Source: Bacteroidales bacterium (GTDB lineage Bacteria > Bacteroidota > Bacteroidia > Bacteroidales > UBA932). Taken from it: a DNA stretch of 43,203 nucleotides. Where the stretch lies: positions 1-43,203 of the forward strand of contig JAFZWC010000087.1 in NCBI GenBank assembly GCA_017617475.1. The letters run 5' to 3'. The notes below the pieces were generated by a model. The model did no database searches. It was not told the origin of the DNA and saw only the letters and a program-made list of their open reading frames with translations. The position numbers and the translations under genes are program-made. Shown here piece by piece: positions 8,573-17,227 of the stretch. Numbering within the stretch: position 1 is the stretch's first letter; each line of letters begins with the position of its first letter.

Positions 8573-9429
8573 TTGGCAATCTTTACAGGAATGATAAACG
8601 TAAATGTGGTTCCCACCTTGGGCTCCGACTCCACAAGGAGCTGTCCGTTGTGGTTCTTGGTAATGATTTCATAGGTAATGCTCATGCCAAGACCCGTACC
8701 CTGACCGGCCGGTTTGGTGGTAAAGAAGTTCTCAAAGATCTTTTGCTTGATTTCCGGGGTCATGCCCATGCCGTTGTCGGTGATGTCAATGCGGAGCTGT
8801 CCCTGGCTGCCGTCGTGTTCCATGGCCACCTTCACCTCAATGGTGGGCTTGTAATCGGCCCCTTCCTGGCCGGCCCTTTCCTTGACGGTGTAGCAGGCGT
8901 TGTTCATGACGTTGAGCACGGCCCGGCTCAGGTCCTGAGGGATCACCATCGCCTTGGGCATGTTCTCCTGGATGTTCTCCTGGATGGTGATGTTGAAGCT
9001 CTTGTCGTTGGCGCGCATGGCGTGATAACTGAGCCACACGTATTCGTGGACCAGCTGGCCGATATCGGTAGGGAGCATCTCTCCGGCCTTGCCGCGGCTG
9101 TGCAGCAGGATGCCGCGGATAATGCTGATGGCGCGTTCTCCGTGCTCCTGGATCTTGGTCAGATTCTCTTCAAGGTCTTCCGAAATGTCCCTGAGGTCGG
9201 CGGCGTCATCCTCTCCCAGCTTTTCTGCGCAGTCCTCCACTATATCCTGGAGGTCTTCCAGCAGTTTGACGGACATCTTGCTGAAATTGATTACGAAGTT
9301 CAGCGGATTCTGTATTTCGTGGGCGATGCCGGCGCTCAGCAGTCCCAGGGAGGCCATCTTATCCTGCTTGTGCAACTGTTGCTGCAAATATTCCACCTGA
9401 TCCTTCAGGCTTTGCAATTCCTCTTCCAT
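8569..9429 (-). CDS. Soluble sensor histidine kinase
   Basis: About 286 residues, without membrane segment or obvious sensor domain. An N-terminal coiled coil (EEELQSLKDQVEYLQQQL) leads into the H-box GIAHEIQNPLNF with the phosphoacceptor His near residue 37. The HATPase domain is complete: N-box NACYT, DNGMGM, FENFFTTK and GTGLGMS. With this short form the input must come through partners, and the coiled coil may pair it with the propeller sensor encoded just upstream, whose own H-box lacks His. ATG 9429 is preferred; GTG 9435 gives two more residues. The stop overlaps the receptor start (ATGA). Confidence 0.9.
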   Translation of the reverse strand: MEEELQSLKDQVEYLQQQLHKQDKMASLGLLSAGIAHEIQNPLNFVINFSKMSVKLLEDLQDIVEDCAEKLGEDDAADLRDISEDLEENLTKIQEHGERAISIIRGILLHSRGKAGEMLPTDIGQLVHEYVWLSYHAMRANDKSFNITIQENIQENMPKAMVIPQDLSRAVLNVMNNACYTVKERAGQEGADYKPTIEVKVAMEHDGSQGQLRIDITDNGMGMTPEIKQKIFENFFTTKPAGQGTGLGMSITYEIITKNHNGQLLVESEPKVGTTFTFIIPVKIAK

Positions 9430-9442
9430 AGTCACAGTTATC

Positions 9443-11998
9443 TTAAGCCAAGTTAATTACGAATTCAGTATACTCATCCTTAACGGAGTCCACCGTAATG
9501 GTGCCGCCGCAGTCGTGCAGGATCTGCTGACTCAGGTAGAGTCCCACGCCCGGGGCTTCGGCCGTAGGTTTGGTGGTGAAGAACGGGTCGAAGATCTTGC
9601 CCAGGATGCTCTGCTCTATACCTATGCCGTTGTCGTAGATCTTGATGAGGACGGGCGCCCCCTCAAATTCCTGGGCAATGGAGAGCCGGATGACAGGCTG
9701 GTAGGAGCCGCCCTTCTCGGACTTCTTCCGGATGGCATAAATGCTGTTGGCGAGCATGGACAGGATGGACTTGTTAAACTGGTCGGGCACAACATCCCGC
9801 ATGATGGGGGAGTCTGGCATTTCGCATTCCACCTGGATTCCCAGGGCGGAGATGTCGTCCGCGTTGTAGTTCTTGAATTTCTCCACGCACTGCTGGCACA
9901 ACAGGGCCAGGTCGGTGGATTCGAACTTGCGGGAACGCTCTTTGAGCATCTCCTCCATGGCCTTCAGGGTGCGTGTGGTGGAGATTCCGTGCTGCTCGAT
10001 CTTCTCCAGATTGGTCTTCATCATATCCATCACATCCAGCGCGTCCTCATAGGTGTCCGGCGTGAGGTTGTCCTTCTCATCCTCGATGTTCGCCTCCATC
10101 TCCTTGTTCAGGCCCAGGGTCAGGTGGGCGAAGTTGTTGATGTAGTTCATGGGGTTGAGGATGCGGTCGATGAGGCCCTTGGTGAGTTTACCGATGGCGG
10201 CCTCGCGCTCCTGTCTAAGCAGCTGGTCCTGGGCCGAACGCAGCTCACGGGTACGCTCGTCCACTATGGCTTCCAGCCTTTGCTGTTCCTCGGCCATGCG
10301 GCGCATGCGATACCGGAAGATCAGGTAAACGATAAATACTATGATAAGGATATAGACCAGCAGGGAATACCAGCGCATGTAGAAAGGATACGGCCTTCTG
10401 AACTCGAAGGGACCGGTTTCACTTACCTGTCCGTACGGGTCTTTGGAACGGACCGATACCTGATAATTGCCGAAGTTGAGGTTGGCAAACAGATATTCCT
10501 TCTGTTCGCTCCACTTGGACCAGGTGTCGTCGTCCTGGAGGCGGTAGCTGTACTGGGTTTCTCCGATGGGGTCCAGCTTGTCATTGGCAAAACTGAGGGA
10601 AAGGTCCCTGTCGTTGAAGCTGAAACGGCGGATATGGAGCTGCGGTACAAACTGTGCTGTGGTGCCGCACTGGCCCATATTGAAGCGGACCAGCTCGGCG
10701 TAATCGCCTATCCAGACAAGTCCGTCGTGGACGAGCATGGCGTTTACTTTCCACTCGGCAAACGGCTCTATCCAGTTTTTAAGATCTTCCGGCACGTCCT
10801 CGAACGAAATGCCCAGGCCGTTGCTGTTGCTGCGCCAGACATTGCCGGCGGGGTCTTCATACTCGAACAGTTTGGAGATGGGCCCCAGATCCTTTTTCTC
10901 GAATGTCTTGCTGCCGGTTGCCATAAAATAATAGTCACCGGCCAGCGTCATGGCCCACATGCCACGCTCGTCTTTCTTGAAACTGGTGATGTTGGGGATG
11001 GCGTCAATTACCTGGATGCCTTCCCCGGGACGGAAACGGCATACGCGTTCCAGTTCACCTACCAGGTAGGAGCCGTCAGGCAAGGCGGCGATGGATAGGG
11101 AAAACTGGGTGGTGAGCTGCCGCCCGGTTCCACGGGAATACTCGTAAAGGCCGTCGGAAGTGGCTACGTAAAGGGTTTCGCCGGCGCCCTGGGCCATTTG
11201 CCAGCAGGCGTGGTTGATATTACTTACGGGGACAAACTTCTGCCCTTCCAGGCGGAACAGGCCCTGGAACGTTCCCACCATGAGGGTGGAACCGCACATG
11301 GAAATGCAGGAGATCTGACCTCTCAGGCCTTCCTTCTCCGTAAAGTGGGTATAAATCTCGGAAACGGAGATGCTGAAGACTCCGTTGTCCGTGGCTCCCC
11401 ACACCGTACCCTTGCCGTCATAGGCCAGTTTGGTAATACTGTTGGAGCACAGGCCATTATCTACATTGATACGCCAGACTTCCTTGCCTTGCGCATCCAC
11501 GGCGATGACACCGTCCGTGGCCGTGGCCAGGAGAATGCGGTTGTCAGAAAGCTTCAGACGCTGGTAAACTTCTATTTCGTTCCAGCGGTCTACGTCCTGG
11601 GTGGAAGCGGCCGCCACATCGGCCAGCTGGGTATAGGAAACACGGATGGAATCACCCTCAAAAGCCTCTACACGTCCCATCAGGTTAATTCCGTCGAAGA
11701 GGATGGCGCCATCGGCATCCCGGTGCAGGCTCACTACACGGGAGATGTCGGGAGTGTGGACAATTTTCCAGTCCACCTGGTCGTAAACCAGGAGACCCTC
11801 GAAGTTCGCGAAGTAGGTACGGCCCTCGCCGTCACAGAGAACGTCGAAGTTACGGTTGTGGGCATCGTACTGGCCGGCCGAGTAGTTCGTGAAGAACGGA
11901 ATGCCCATATAGGCATTGCCTCCGCTCTGCGCCATGGCCTGTACCGCGACAAGCATCGCGGTGGCCATCAGACTGATATGATACGATAACCTTCTCAT
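9443..11998 (-). CDS. Propeller sensor with degenerate histidine-kinase domain
   Basis: An 851-residue membrane sensor resembling Bacteroidota two-component-regulator-propeller proteins. Signal peptide (about 1-24, AMAQ), repeated propeller blades (about 25-450, such as GTVWGATDNGVFSIS), a Y_Y_Y-type Ig-like domain (near 460-535), a transmembrane helix (about 544-565), a coiled coil and a kinase-like domain. Where the neighbouring kinase has GIAHEIQNPLNF, this one has GLIDRILNPMNY: the phosphoacceptor His is replaced by Asp611. The ATP-binding motifs (ANSIYAI, DNGIGI, FDPFFTTK, GVGLYLS) remain. It may bind ATP and regulate the neighbouring kinase as a pseudokinase. ATG 11998 overlaps the previous stop (ATGA) and begins the signal peptide, so I prefer it to the frame opening at 12043. 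Confidence 0.88.
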   Translation of the reverse strand: MRRLSYHISLMATAMLVAVQAMAQSGGNAYMGIPFFTNYSAGQYDAHNRNFDVLCDGEGRTYFANFEGLLVYDQVDWKIVHTPDISRVVSLHRDADGAILFDGINLMGRVEAFEGDSIRVSYTQLADVAAASTQDVDRWNEIEVYQRLKLSDNRILLATATDGVIAVDAQGKEVWRINVDNGLCSNSITKLAYDGKGTVWGATDNGVFSISVSEIYTHFTEKEGLRGQISCISMCGSTLMVGTFQGLFRLEGQKFVPVSNINHACWQMAQGAGETLYVATSDGLYEYSRGTGRQLTTQFSLSIAALPDGSYLVGELERVCRFRPGEGIQVIDAIPNITSFKKDERGMWAMTLAGDYYFMATGSKTFEKKDLGPISKLFEYEDPAGNVWRSNSNGLGISFEDVPEDLKNWIEPFAEWKVNAMLVHDGLVWIGDYAELVRFNMGQCGTTAQFVPQLHIRRFSFNDRDLSLSFANDKLDPIGETQYSYRLQDDDTWSKWSEQKEYLFANLNFGNYQVSVRSKDPYGQVSETGPFEFRRPYPFYMRWYSLLVYILIIVFIVYLIFRYRMRRMAEEQQRLEAIVDERTRELRSAQDQLLRQEREAAIGKLTKGLIDRILNPMNYINNFAHLTLGLNKEMEANIEDEKDNLTPDTYEDALDVMDMMKTNLEKIEQHGISTTRTLKAMEEMLKERSRKFESTDLALLCQQCVEKFKNYNADDISALGIQVECEMPDSPIMRDVVPDQFNKSILSMLANSIYAIRKKSEKGGSYQPVIRLSIAQEFEGAPVLIKIYDNGIGIEQSILGKIFDPFFTTKPTAEAPGVGLYLSQQILHDCGGTITVDSVKDEYTEFVINLA

Positions 11999-13644
11999 TT
12001 GAACTTCATATATGGAATGGAAGCACCTACGTAGCGGGACCATTCCTGTTGGGTCAGATTACGGTTTATCTTATTGTGCAGCTGCTGCGCCATGTCATCG
12101 GCCGATGAATTGAGCAGCATGACATTTCCGGACGATGTGCCAATCCAAACGGATTTTCCGTTAACGTCACCGCACACGGAAAGGACCCATCCGTCAAAGG
12201 CATAATCTACAGGCACCAGCCATTCTCCGGGGATGCGGTTGGTGTGAGCCTTGCCCGTGGGGGCGCTGGCCAGTTCCAGTTCTTCCCGGAAGGAGAGTCC
12301 GCTCTCGAACAGCAGATTGTCCATGCACCAGATGTAGGCATTCTTGTCATAACCGCCCGTGACGGCAACGGGGCCCTGCATAGTGATGCTTGCGCATCTG
12401 GACTTGTGGGCGGCCATGGTCTCCATGACACGGTCGTATTTGTTTACAGGATAGACGGTACCGTCCTCCAGGCCCAGCAGCAGGCATTCCGTAGCTTTGT
12501 CATAGTATGCGGCGGTGACCACCGAATTGAGCAGAGGGGCCTTCTCCCGGATGTTGCCGGAAGCATCCATCTGCGCATAGGAGCCGTCGGTGAAGAACAG
12601 GCAGATTACGCCCTCCCTTTCGACGAGGGTGGAGAGAGTCTTGTCAAAAGCGGCGCATGCCGATACCTGGGAGTCGGCAAACCAGCTCAGGCTCCTGCGA
12701 CCGGCGATGAGGAGCTTGCTTCCCATGTGGATCAGCTTGAAATAATCGTCATCGGCCAGCTTCTCTTCCACGAAATTGCCTTGGAAATCCAGGATGCACA
12801 GGGGACCTTTGAGGGACAGGGCGTAAATCCTCTGGCCCACTACCTTCACGTCCCTGAAATCGTAGGCGGGATTGAACAGCAGCTGCTTGGAGGTGATTCT
12901 CTTTGCGCTGCCGGCGGTAAGCCATTCTATTTCACCGTAATTGGAGGCGGCTACGCACTGTTCGCTTTTTCCGGGAATATTGGAAATGGCGTTCACGGCG
13001 CCGTTTTCCTTCATCTTGGAACGGGAAATACCGTCGGTAGCCAGAGTAAGGGACTTGAAAGTGTCCGAATAATACTGGTTACCGTGGTTGTCCTTAAGGA
13101 AGTACCAGCTGGCATAAGCCAGAAGGTCTGCCACTTCGGGTTCGTTGGCCTCACGCCTCACCTGCGAGCTCACGGCCAGGCTGCGGGCCTGGGTGCGGCG
13201 GTTCAGCGTATCGGCTACATTTCTGGCATAGGTGGCCTCATCTCTCTGTTCCAGGGCGATGAGCTGCTGCCTTTCTGCATTGGCGCGTTCCTTCTCGGCC
13301 ACGTCGGCCGCGGCATTGGCCTTGTGCTCGGCCTCGCGGGCGGCCCGGCTCTCCATCTCTGCGCGAGCGGCGTTATGGGTGGCCAGGATGGACTGCTCCT
13401 CGGCACGGTCGCGCTGCTGGTCGGATATGGCTTTCTGCTGGTAGGCGATATCCTCCATTTGCTGGCTGACCCGTTTCACGATGGCGGCATCCTCTTCGGC
13501 GGCCAGCAGGCGGCCCATCTCCTCCTGGACGGCAGCCAGCTCGCGCTGAGCCTTTCTGCTGCCCAGATGGTAGAAGGTAACAGCCACGCCGGCAACCACC
13601 ACCAATGCTGTCAGAGCATATAATATGGTTGAACGGAGTTTCAC
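11995..13644 (-). CDS. Membrane-anchored coiled-coil and beta-propeller protein
   Basis: 549 residues. One N-terminal membrane helix (about 6-27), a long Ala/Glu/Arg-rich coiled coil (about 30-165), then a segment (QARSLAVSSQVRREANEPEV) like the helical linker that precedes WD40 repeats in bacterial signalling ATPases, and a divergent propeller (about 200-525) ending in LTQQEWSRYVG, the typical tail of that group. No catalytic domain is seen. It may be a scaffold or sensor that links the PP2C regulator to the kinases. The GTG start at 13644 overlaps the preceding stop (GTGA), and the stop overlaps the next start (ATGA), so translation is probably coupled on both sides. Confidence 0.8.
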   Translation of the reverse strand: MKLRSTILYALTALVVVAGVAVTFYHLGSRKAQRELAAVQEEMGRLLAAEEDAAIVKRVSQQMEDIAYQQKAISDQQRDRAEEQSILATHNAARAEMESRAAREAEHKANAAADVAEKERANAERQQLIALEQRDEATYARNVADTLNRRTQARSLAVSSQVRREANEPEVADLLAYASWYFLKDNHGNQYYSDTFKSLTLATDGISRSKMKENGAVNAISNIPGKSEQCVAASNYGEIEWLTAGSAKRITSKQLLFNPAYDFRDVKVVGQRIYALSLKGPLCILDFQGNFVEEKLADDDYFKLIHMGSKLLIAGRRSLSWFADSQVSACAAFDKTLSTLVEREGVICLFFTDGSYAQMDASGNIREKAPLLNSVVTAAYYDKATECLLLGLEDGTVYPVNKYDRVMETMAAHKSRCASITMQGPVAVTGGYDKNAYIWCMDNLLFESGLSFREELELASAPTGKAHTNRIPGEWLVPVDYAFDGWVLSVCGDVNGKSVWIGTSSGNVMLLNSSADDMAQQLHNKINRNLTQQEWSRYVGASIPYMKFK

Positions 13645-14804
13645 TTTCTGCGGATTACTAATTGGGTAATATCATCACTCTGGGCAGCGCCGTCGGTGAA
13701 TTCCTTGACCTTGGAGTTGACGGTGCTGACGATTTGTTTGCTGGTGGCTCCCTTCAGCTCGGCCAGGGCGGCTTCCAGGCGGGATTCACCGAACTGGTCG
13801 TGCTGGGGGTTTTCGGCCTCGGTTACGCCGTCCGTGTACATCACCAGAGCGTCGCCGGGGTTCAGCTGGAGTGTTTCGCTGGAGAAAGGCATGCCTTCCA
13901 TAACACCCAGCACCAGATTGATGGTAGACTTCAACACTTCCACAGTACCGTCGGCCCTGAGGATATAAGGCGGGTTGTGGCCGGCGTTGGTAAAGGTAAC
14001 CTGGCCGGTCTCCAAGTCGTAGATGCCGTAGAACACGGTTACGAACATGGAGCCCACGCTCTCTCCGCACAGGATGTCGTTGGCCGTCCTCATGCATTCG
14101 TCCGTCCGGGGCTCCTGAAGGCCCGTCGCCTTGATGAGCGTGCGGCTCACAGCCATGAAGATGGCCGCCGGAACGCCCTTGCCGCTCACATCGGCAATGG
14201 TGAAGCCTATGCGGTGTTCGTCGATGGGGAAGAAGTCGTAGAAATCGCCTCCCACATCCTTGGCCGCCAGCATGCTGGCGTAGATGTCAACCTGCTCGGC
14301 TCCCGGTATCTTCAAGTCGAAGGTGCGGGGCAGGATGGCCTGCTGGATTTCGCGGGCTACGGACAGGTCGGTCTGGATGTCCACCAGCTGGGCATGCTCC
14401 TTCTGGGCACCCCGGATGTACTCGATCTGCTCCACAGCCTTGTCGATGGTCACCTGGAGGTCGTCCAGGTCGATAGGCTTGGTGGCAAAGTCGAAGGCGC
14501 CCTTGTTCATGGCATGGCGGATGTTGTCCATGTCACCGTAGGCACTTACCATTATACATTTAAGGGACGGGATGCGCATCTCGTTGATCTTGGTCAGGAG
14601 GGTGAGCCCGTCCATTTCAGGCATGTTGATGTCTGAAAGGATAATGGCAATGTCCGGGTGTTCCAGCAGAACCTTCAGTGCTTCAAGTCCATTGTGGGCG
14701 AAGAAGAATTCGTATTCGCCATGTCGGATCTTTCTACGGAAGTATTGCGTCAACAACAGTTCGAGATCGGTCTCGTCGTCAACGCTGAGTATTTTTACGG
14801 CCAT
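13641..14804 (-). CDS. Response regulator with PP2C-type (SpoIIE/RsbU) phosphatase output
   Basis: 387 residues. Receiver domain (about 1-125) with the acidic pocket (Asp9, Asp10), phosphoacceptor Asp58 in LSDINMP, and the switch Lys in ATKPID. After a helical linker comes the PP2C/SpoIIE domain (about 180-387) with metal-binding and catalytic motifs DVGGDFYDFF, DVSGKG, TNAGHNPPY, YTDGVTEA and SDDITQLVI, all apparently intact. Such proteins dephosphorylate serine on STAS anti-anti-sigma factors or other partners when the receiver is phosphorylated. No STAS or anti-sigma gene is in this window, so the substrate is unknown. First gene of the six-gene operon, with a good promoter at 14831-14860. 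Confidence 0.93.
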   Translation of the reverse strand: MAVKILSVDDETDLELLLTQYFRRKIRHGEYEFFFAHNGLEALKVLLEHPDIAIILSDINMPEMDGLTLLTKINEMRIPSLKCIMVSAYGDMDNIRHAMNKGAFDFATKPIDLDDLQVTIDKAVEQIEYIRGAQKEHAQLVDIQTDLSVAREIQQAILPRTFDLKIPGAEQVDIYASMLAAKDVGGDFYDFFPIDEHRIGFTIADVSGKGVPAAIFMAVSRTLIKATGLQEPRTDECMRTANDILCGESVGSMFVTVFYGIYDLETGQVTFTNAGHNPPYILRADGTVEVLKSTINLVLGVMEGMPFSSETLQLNPGDALVMYTDGVTEAENPQHDQFGESRLEAALAELKGATSKQIVSTVNSKVKEFTDGAAQSDDITQLVIRRK

Positions 14805-14830
14805 GTTTTTATGTAATATTATTTAAGTTC

Positions 14831-14860
14831 CAAAAATAAGTAAAATTCGCTAAAAACAAA
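14831..14860 (-). promoter_or_regulatory. Promoter of the six-gene signalling/NRPS operon
   Basis: The minus strand has TTTG (14860-14857), 18 bases and TATTTTTG (14838-14831), close to the Bacteroidota consensus. The expected transcript start is near 14825, giving a leader of about 20 bases without a clear Shine-Dalgarno sequence. Confidence 0.65.
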
Positions 14861-14870
14861 AGTGTTAGCG
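14848..14870. promoter_or_regulatory. Dyad flanking the -33 element, candidate operator
   Basis: CGCTAA (14848-14853) and TTAGCG (14865-14870) form a perfect dyad with an 11-base centre containing the -33 TTTG. A protein bound here would cover the -33 element, so it is a candidate operator for the six-gene operon. The role is inferred from position only. Confidence 0.4.
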
Positions 14871-14900
14871 TAATAATTCAGATAGAAAATTATAAAAAAA

Positions 14901-14930
14901 GCGGCTCAAATCTTTGTGGAAATGAGCCGC
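14901..14930 (-). terminator. Rho-independent terminator of kbl
   Basis: GCGGCTCA (14901-14908) pairs with TGAGCCGC (14923-14930). Read on the minus strand the hairpin is followed by a run of seven T, about 30 bases after the kbl stop. Confidence 0.85.
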
Positions 14931-14958
14931 GGAAAAAGCAGAACCGAAAATGGGCCGA

Positions 14959-16149
14959 TTATTTGATAACGCCCAGTTCTTTACCTACCTTCACGAAAGC
15001 AGCGATGGCTTTGTCCAGATGCTCCTTTTCGTGGGCGGCGCTCAGCTGTACACGGATGCGGGCCTGGCCCTTAGGAACCACGGGATAATAGAACCCGGTG
15101 ACGAAGATGCCTTCCTGGGCCATCTTGGCGGCGAATTTCTGGGAGAGGGGAGCGTCGTACAGCATGACGGCGCAGATGGCGCTCTGGGTAGGTTTGATGT
15201 CGAATCCGGCAGCGAGCATCTTGTCCCGGAAATAGTCTACGTTGGACTGCAGTTTGGTGTGGAGGGCGTCGCTTTCCTTCAGGATTTTGAAGGTCTCCAG
15301 GGCCGCGCCGGCAATCATGGGCGGGATGGAGTTGGAGAACAGGTACGGGCGGCTGCGCTGGCGGAGCATGTCGATAATCTCTTTCCGGCCGGTGGTGAAA
15401 CCGCCGACGGCGCCGCCGAAGGCCTTGCCCAGGGTGCCGGTGAAGATGTCGATGCGGCCGTAGCAGTTAAACTGCTCTGCCACGCCGTGACCGGTGGGAC
15501 CCACCACGCCGGCGCTGTGGCTCTCGTCCACCATTACCAGGGCGTCGTATTTCTCGGCCAGGTCGCAGATTTTATCCATGGGGGCCACGTTGCCGTCCAT
15601 GGAGAACACGCCGTCCGTGACGATTATGCGGAAGCGGCAGGCCTGGGCTTCCTGCAGTTTGGCTTCCAGGTCGGCCATGTCGGCGTTGTTGTAACGGAAA
15701 CGCTGGGCCTTGCACAGGCGTACGCCGTCAATGATGGAAGCGTGGTTCAGGGAGTCGGAAATAATGGCGTCCTCGGCCGTGAAGAGGGGCTCGAACACAC
15801 CGCCGTTGGCGTCGAAGCAGGCGGCGTACAGGATGGCGTCTTCCGTGTGGAAGTAGTCTGCAATGGCCTTTTCCAGTTCTTTGTGGATATCCTGGGTGCC
15901 ACAGATGAAGCGCACGGAGGACATGCCGTAGCCGCGGGCGTCCATGGTTTTCTTGGCGGCCTCGATGAGGCGGGGATTATCGGCCAGTCCCAGGTAATTG
16001 TTGGCGCAGAAATTCAGGGCTTCGCTGCCGTCCTGAAGATGGATGCAGGCGCTTTGGGCCGATGCGATATTTCTTTCTCTTTTGTAAAGGCCGGCCTCGT
16101 CAATGGACTTGAGCTCGGCGCTCAGATGCTGTTGAAATTTTCCGTACAT
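14959..16149 (-). CDS. kbl: Glycine C-acetyltransferase (2-amino-3-ketobutyrate CoA ligase)
   Basis: 396 residues, full length for the family. A PLP enzyme of the alpha-oxoamine synthase group that cleaves 2-amino-3-ketobutyrate with CoA to glycine and acetyl-CoA. Visible marks are NFCANNYLGL near the N-terminus, VDESHSAGVVG (cofactor Asp and His) and the PLP-lysine motif GTLGKAFGG. It is transcribed away from the threonine dehydrogenase gene, which supplies its substrate, and the two promoters overlap in the 92-base gap. The pairing makes the Kbl assignment preferable to the related BioF or serine palmitoyltransferase. Confidence 0.95.
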   Translation of the reverse strand: MYGKFQQHLSAELKSIDEAGLYKRERNIASAQSACIHLQDGSEALNFCANNYLGLADNPRLIEAAKKTMDARGYGMSSVRFICGTQDIHKELEKAIADYFHTEDAILYAACFDANGGVFEPLFTAEDAIISDSLNHASIIDGVRLCKAQRFRYNNADMADLEAKLQEAQACRFRIIVTDGVFSMDGNVAPMDKICDLAEKYDALVMVDESHSAGVVGPTGHGVAEQFNCYGRIDIFTGTLGKAFGGAVGGFTTGRKEIIDMLRQRSRPYLFSNSIPPMIAGAALETFKILKESDALHTKLQSNVDYFRDKMLAAGFDIKPTQSAICAVMLYDAPLSQKFAAKMAQEGIFVTGFYYPVVPKGQARIRVQLSAAHEKEHLDKAIAAFVKVGKELGVIK

Positions 16150-16172
16150 AGATAATGTGGCTTTTGTGGTTT

Positions 16173-16207
16173 CAAATTTAGCGATTTTATCTTGAATATA
16201 TACTCAA
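16173..16207 (-). promoter_or_regulatory. Promoter of kbl
   Basis: TAAATTTG on the minus strand (16180-16173) is a full -7 match. The nearest TTTG (16207-16204) is 23 bases away, a little far for a -33 element. Confidence 0.5.
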
Positions 16208-16222
16208 AATGTAATAAATTTG
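16191..16222 (+). promoter_or_regulatory. Promoter of the threonine dehydrogenase gene
   Basis: TAAATTTG (16215-16222) matches the -7 consensus, with CTTG (16191-16194) 20 bases upstream as an imperfect -33. Its closeness to ATG 16224 rules against that start and favours ATG 16242. Confidence 0.6.
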
Positions 16223-16241
16223 CATGGATAAAACGGAAATT

Positions 16242-17195
16242 ATGAAGAATGTTCTGGTGATTGGCTCTACGGGCCAGATTGGATCGGAACTCACGATGAA
16301 AATCCGTCGTGAGGTCCCTGGAAGCACGGTTGTGGCAGGCTATATCCCGGGTGCGGAACCCAAGGGAGAGCTTCTGGAAAGCGGTCCTTCCGCCGTGGCC
16401 GATGTCCGCGACGCCGCCGGCCTGGCCGCCATCGTGTCGGAGTATAAGATTGACACCATCTACAACCTGGCCGCCCTCCTGTCGGCCGTGGCGGAGAGAA
16501 AGCCCCTGCTGGCCTGGGACATCCAGATGAACGGCCTCCTGAACATCCTGGAAATTGCCCGTGAGAAAGGTTGCGCGGTGTTCACCCCTTCTTCCATCGG
16601 CTCCTTCGGCCCGGAAACCCCGCATGTGGGAACGCCCCAGGACACCATCCAGCGCCCCCGCTCCATGTACGGCGTCACCAAGGTGGCCACCGAGCTCCTG
16701 AGCGACTATTATTTCCATAAATATGGTGTAGACACCCGTTCGGTCCGTTTCCCGGGTCTCATTTCCTATACCACCCTGCCGGGTGGCGGCACCACAGACT
16801 ATGCCGTTGAGGTGTATTATTCGGCCGTGAAAGGGGAGGAGTTCGTCTGCCCCATCGCCCCCGGTACCTATATGGATATGATGTACATGCCGGACGCCCT
16901 GCACGCCGCCATCCAGCTTATGGTGGCCGATCCGTCCCGCCTGAAACACCGCAACTCCTTCAACATTGCTTCCATGAGCTTCGAGCCGGAGCAGATCTTC
17001 GCCAAGATCAGGGAATACATTCCGGACCTGCGTGTCCGCTACGAGGTAGACCCCGTGCGCCAGGCCATTGCCACCTCCTGGCCGGATAGCATGGACGATT
17101 CCTGCGCCCGTGAGGAATGGGACTGGAAACCCACCTACGACATGGATTCCATGACCCGCGACATGATCCGTCACCTGAGGGACAAGCTGTTGTAA
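16242..17195 (+). CDS. L-threonine 3-dehydrogenase, SDR type
   Basis: 317 residues. An extended short-chain dehydrogenase that oxidises L-threonine to 2-amino-3-ketobutyrate with NAD+. The Rossmann motif is STGQIGS near the N-terminus; the catalytic Ser-Tyr-Lys set is visible as TPSSIGSFG and MYGVTK, followed by VRFPGLISY, which is typical of the UDP-galactose-epimerase-like threonine dehydrogenases. This type differs from the zinc-dependent Tdh of Escherichia coli. ATG 16242 (MKNVLVIG) starts exactly at the Rossmann strand; ATG 16224 lies at the expected transcript start. Together with the divergent kbl it forms the threonine-to-glycine route. Confidence 0.93.
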   Translation: MKNVLVIGSTGQIGSELTMKIRREVPGSTVVAGYIPGAEPKGELLESGPSAVADVRDAAGLAAIVSEYKIDTIYNLAALLSAVAERKPLLAWDIQMNGLLNILEIAREKGCAVFTPSSIGSFGPETPHVGTPQDTIQRPRSMYGVTKVATELLSDYYFHKYGVDTRSVRFPGLISYTTLPGGGTTDYAVEVYYSAVKGEEFVCPIAPGTYMDMMYMPDALHAAIQLMVADPSRLKHRNSFNIASMSFEPEQIFAKIREYIPDLRVRYEVDPVRQAIATSWPDSMDDSCAREEWDWKPTYDMDSMTRDMIRHLRDKLL

Positions 17196-17227
17196 AACGG
17201 GTTTTTCAAGAGTGAAAGAAGAAAAAG

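Noticed and set aside
10150..10185. Missing His in the propeller sensor as a sequencing error
   Set aside because: Both His and Glu are replaced (DR for HE) with the frame and all other motifs intact; two clean changes in adjacent codons are not a typical read error.
9515..11098. 527-residue open frame on the plus strand
   Set aside because: Shadow of the propeller sensor gene; no motifs, and the minus-strand frame has clear domains.
16122..17174. 350-residue open frame on the minus strand
   Set aside because: Antisense to the threonine dehydrogenase and overlapping the kbl start; no motifs.
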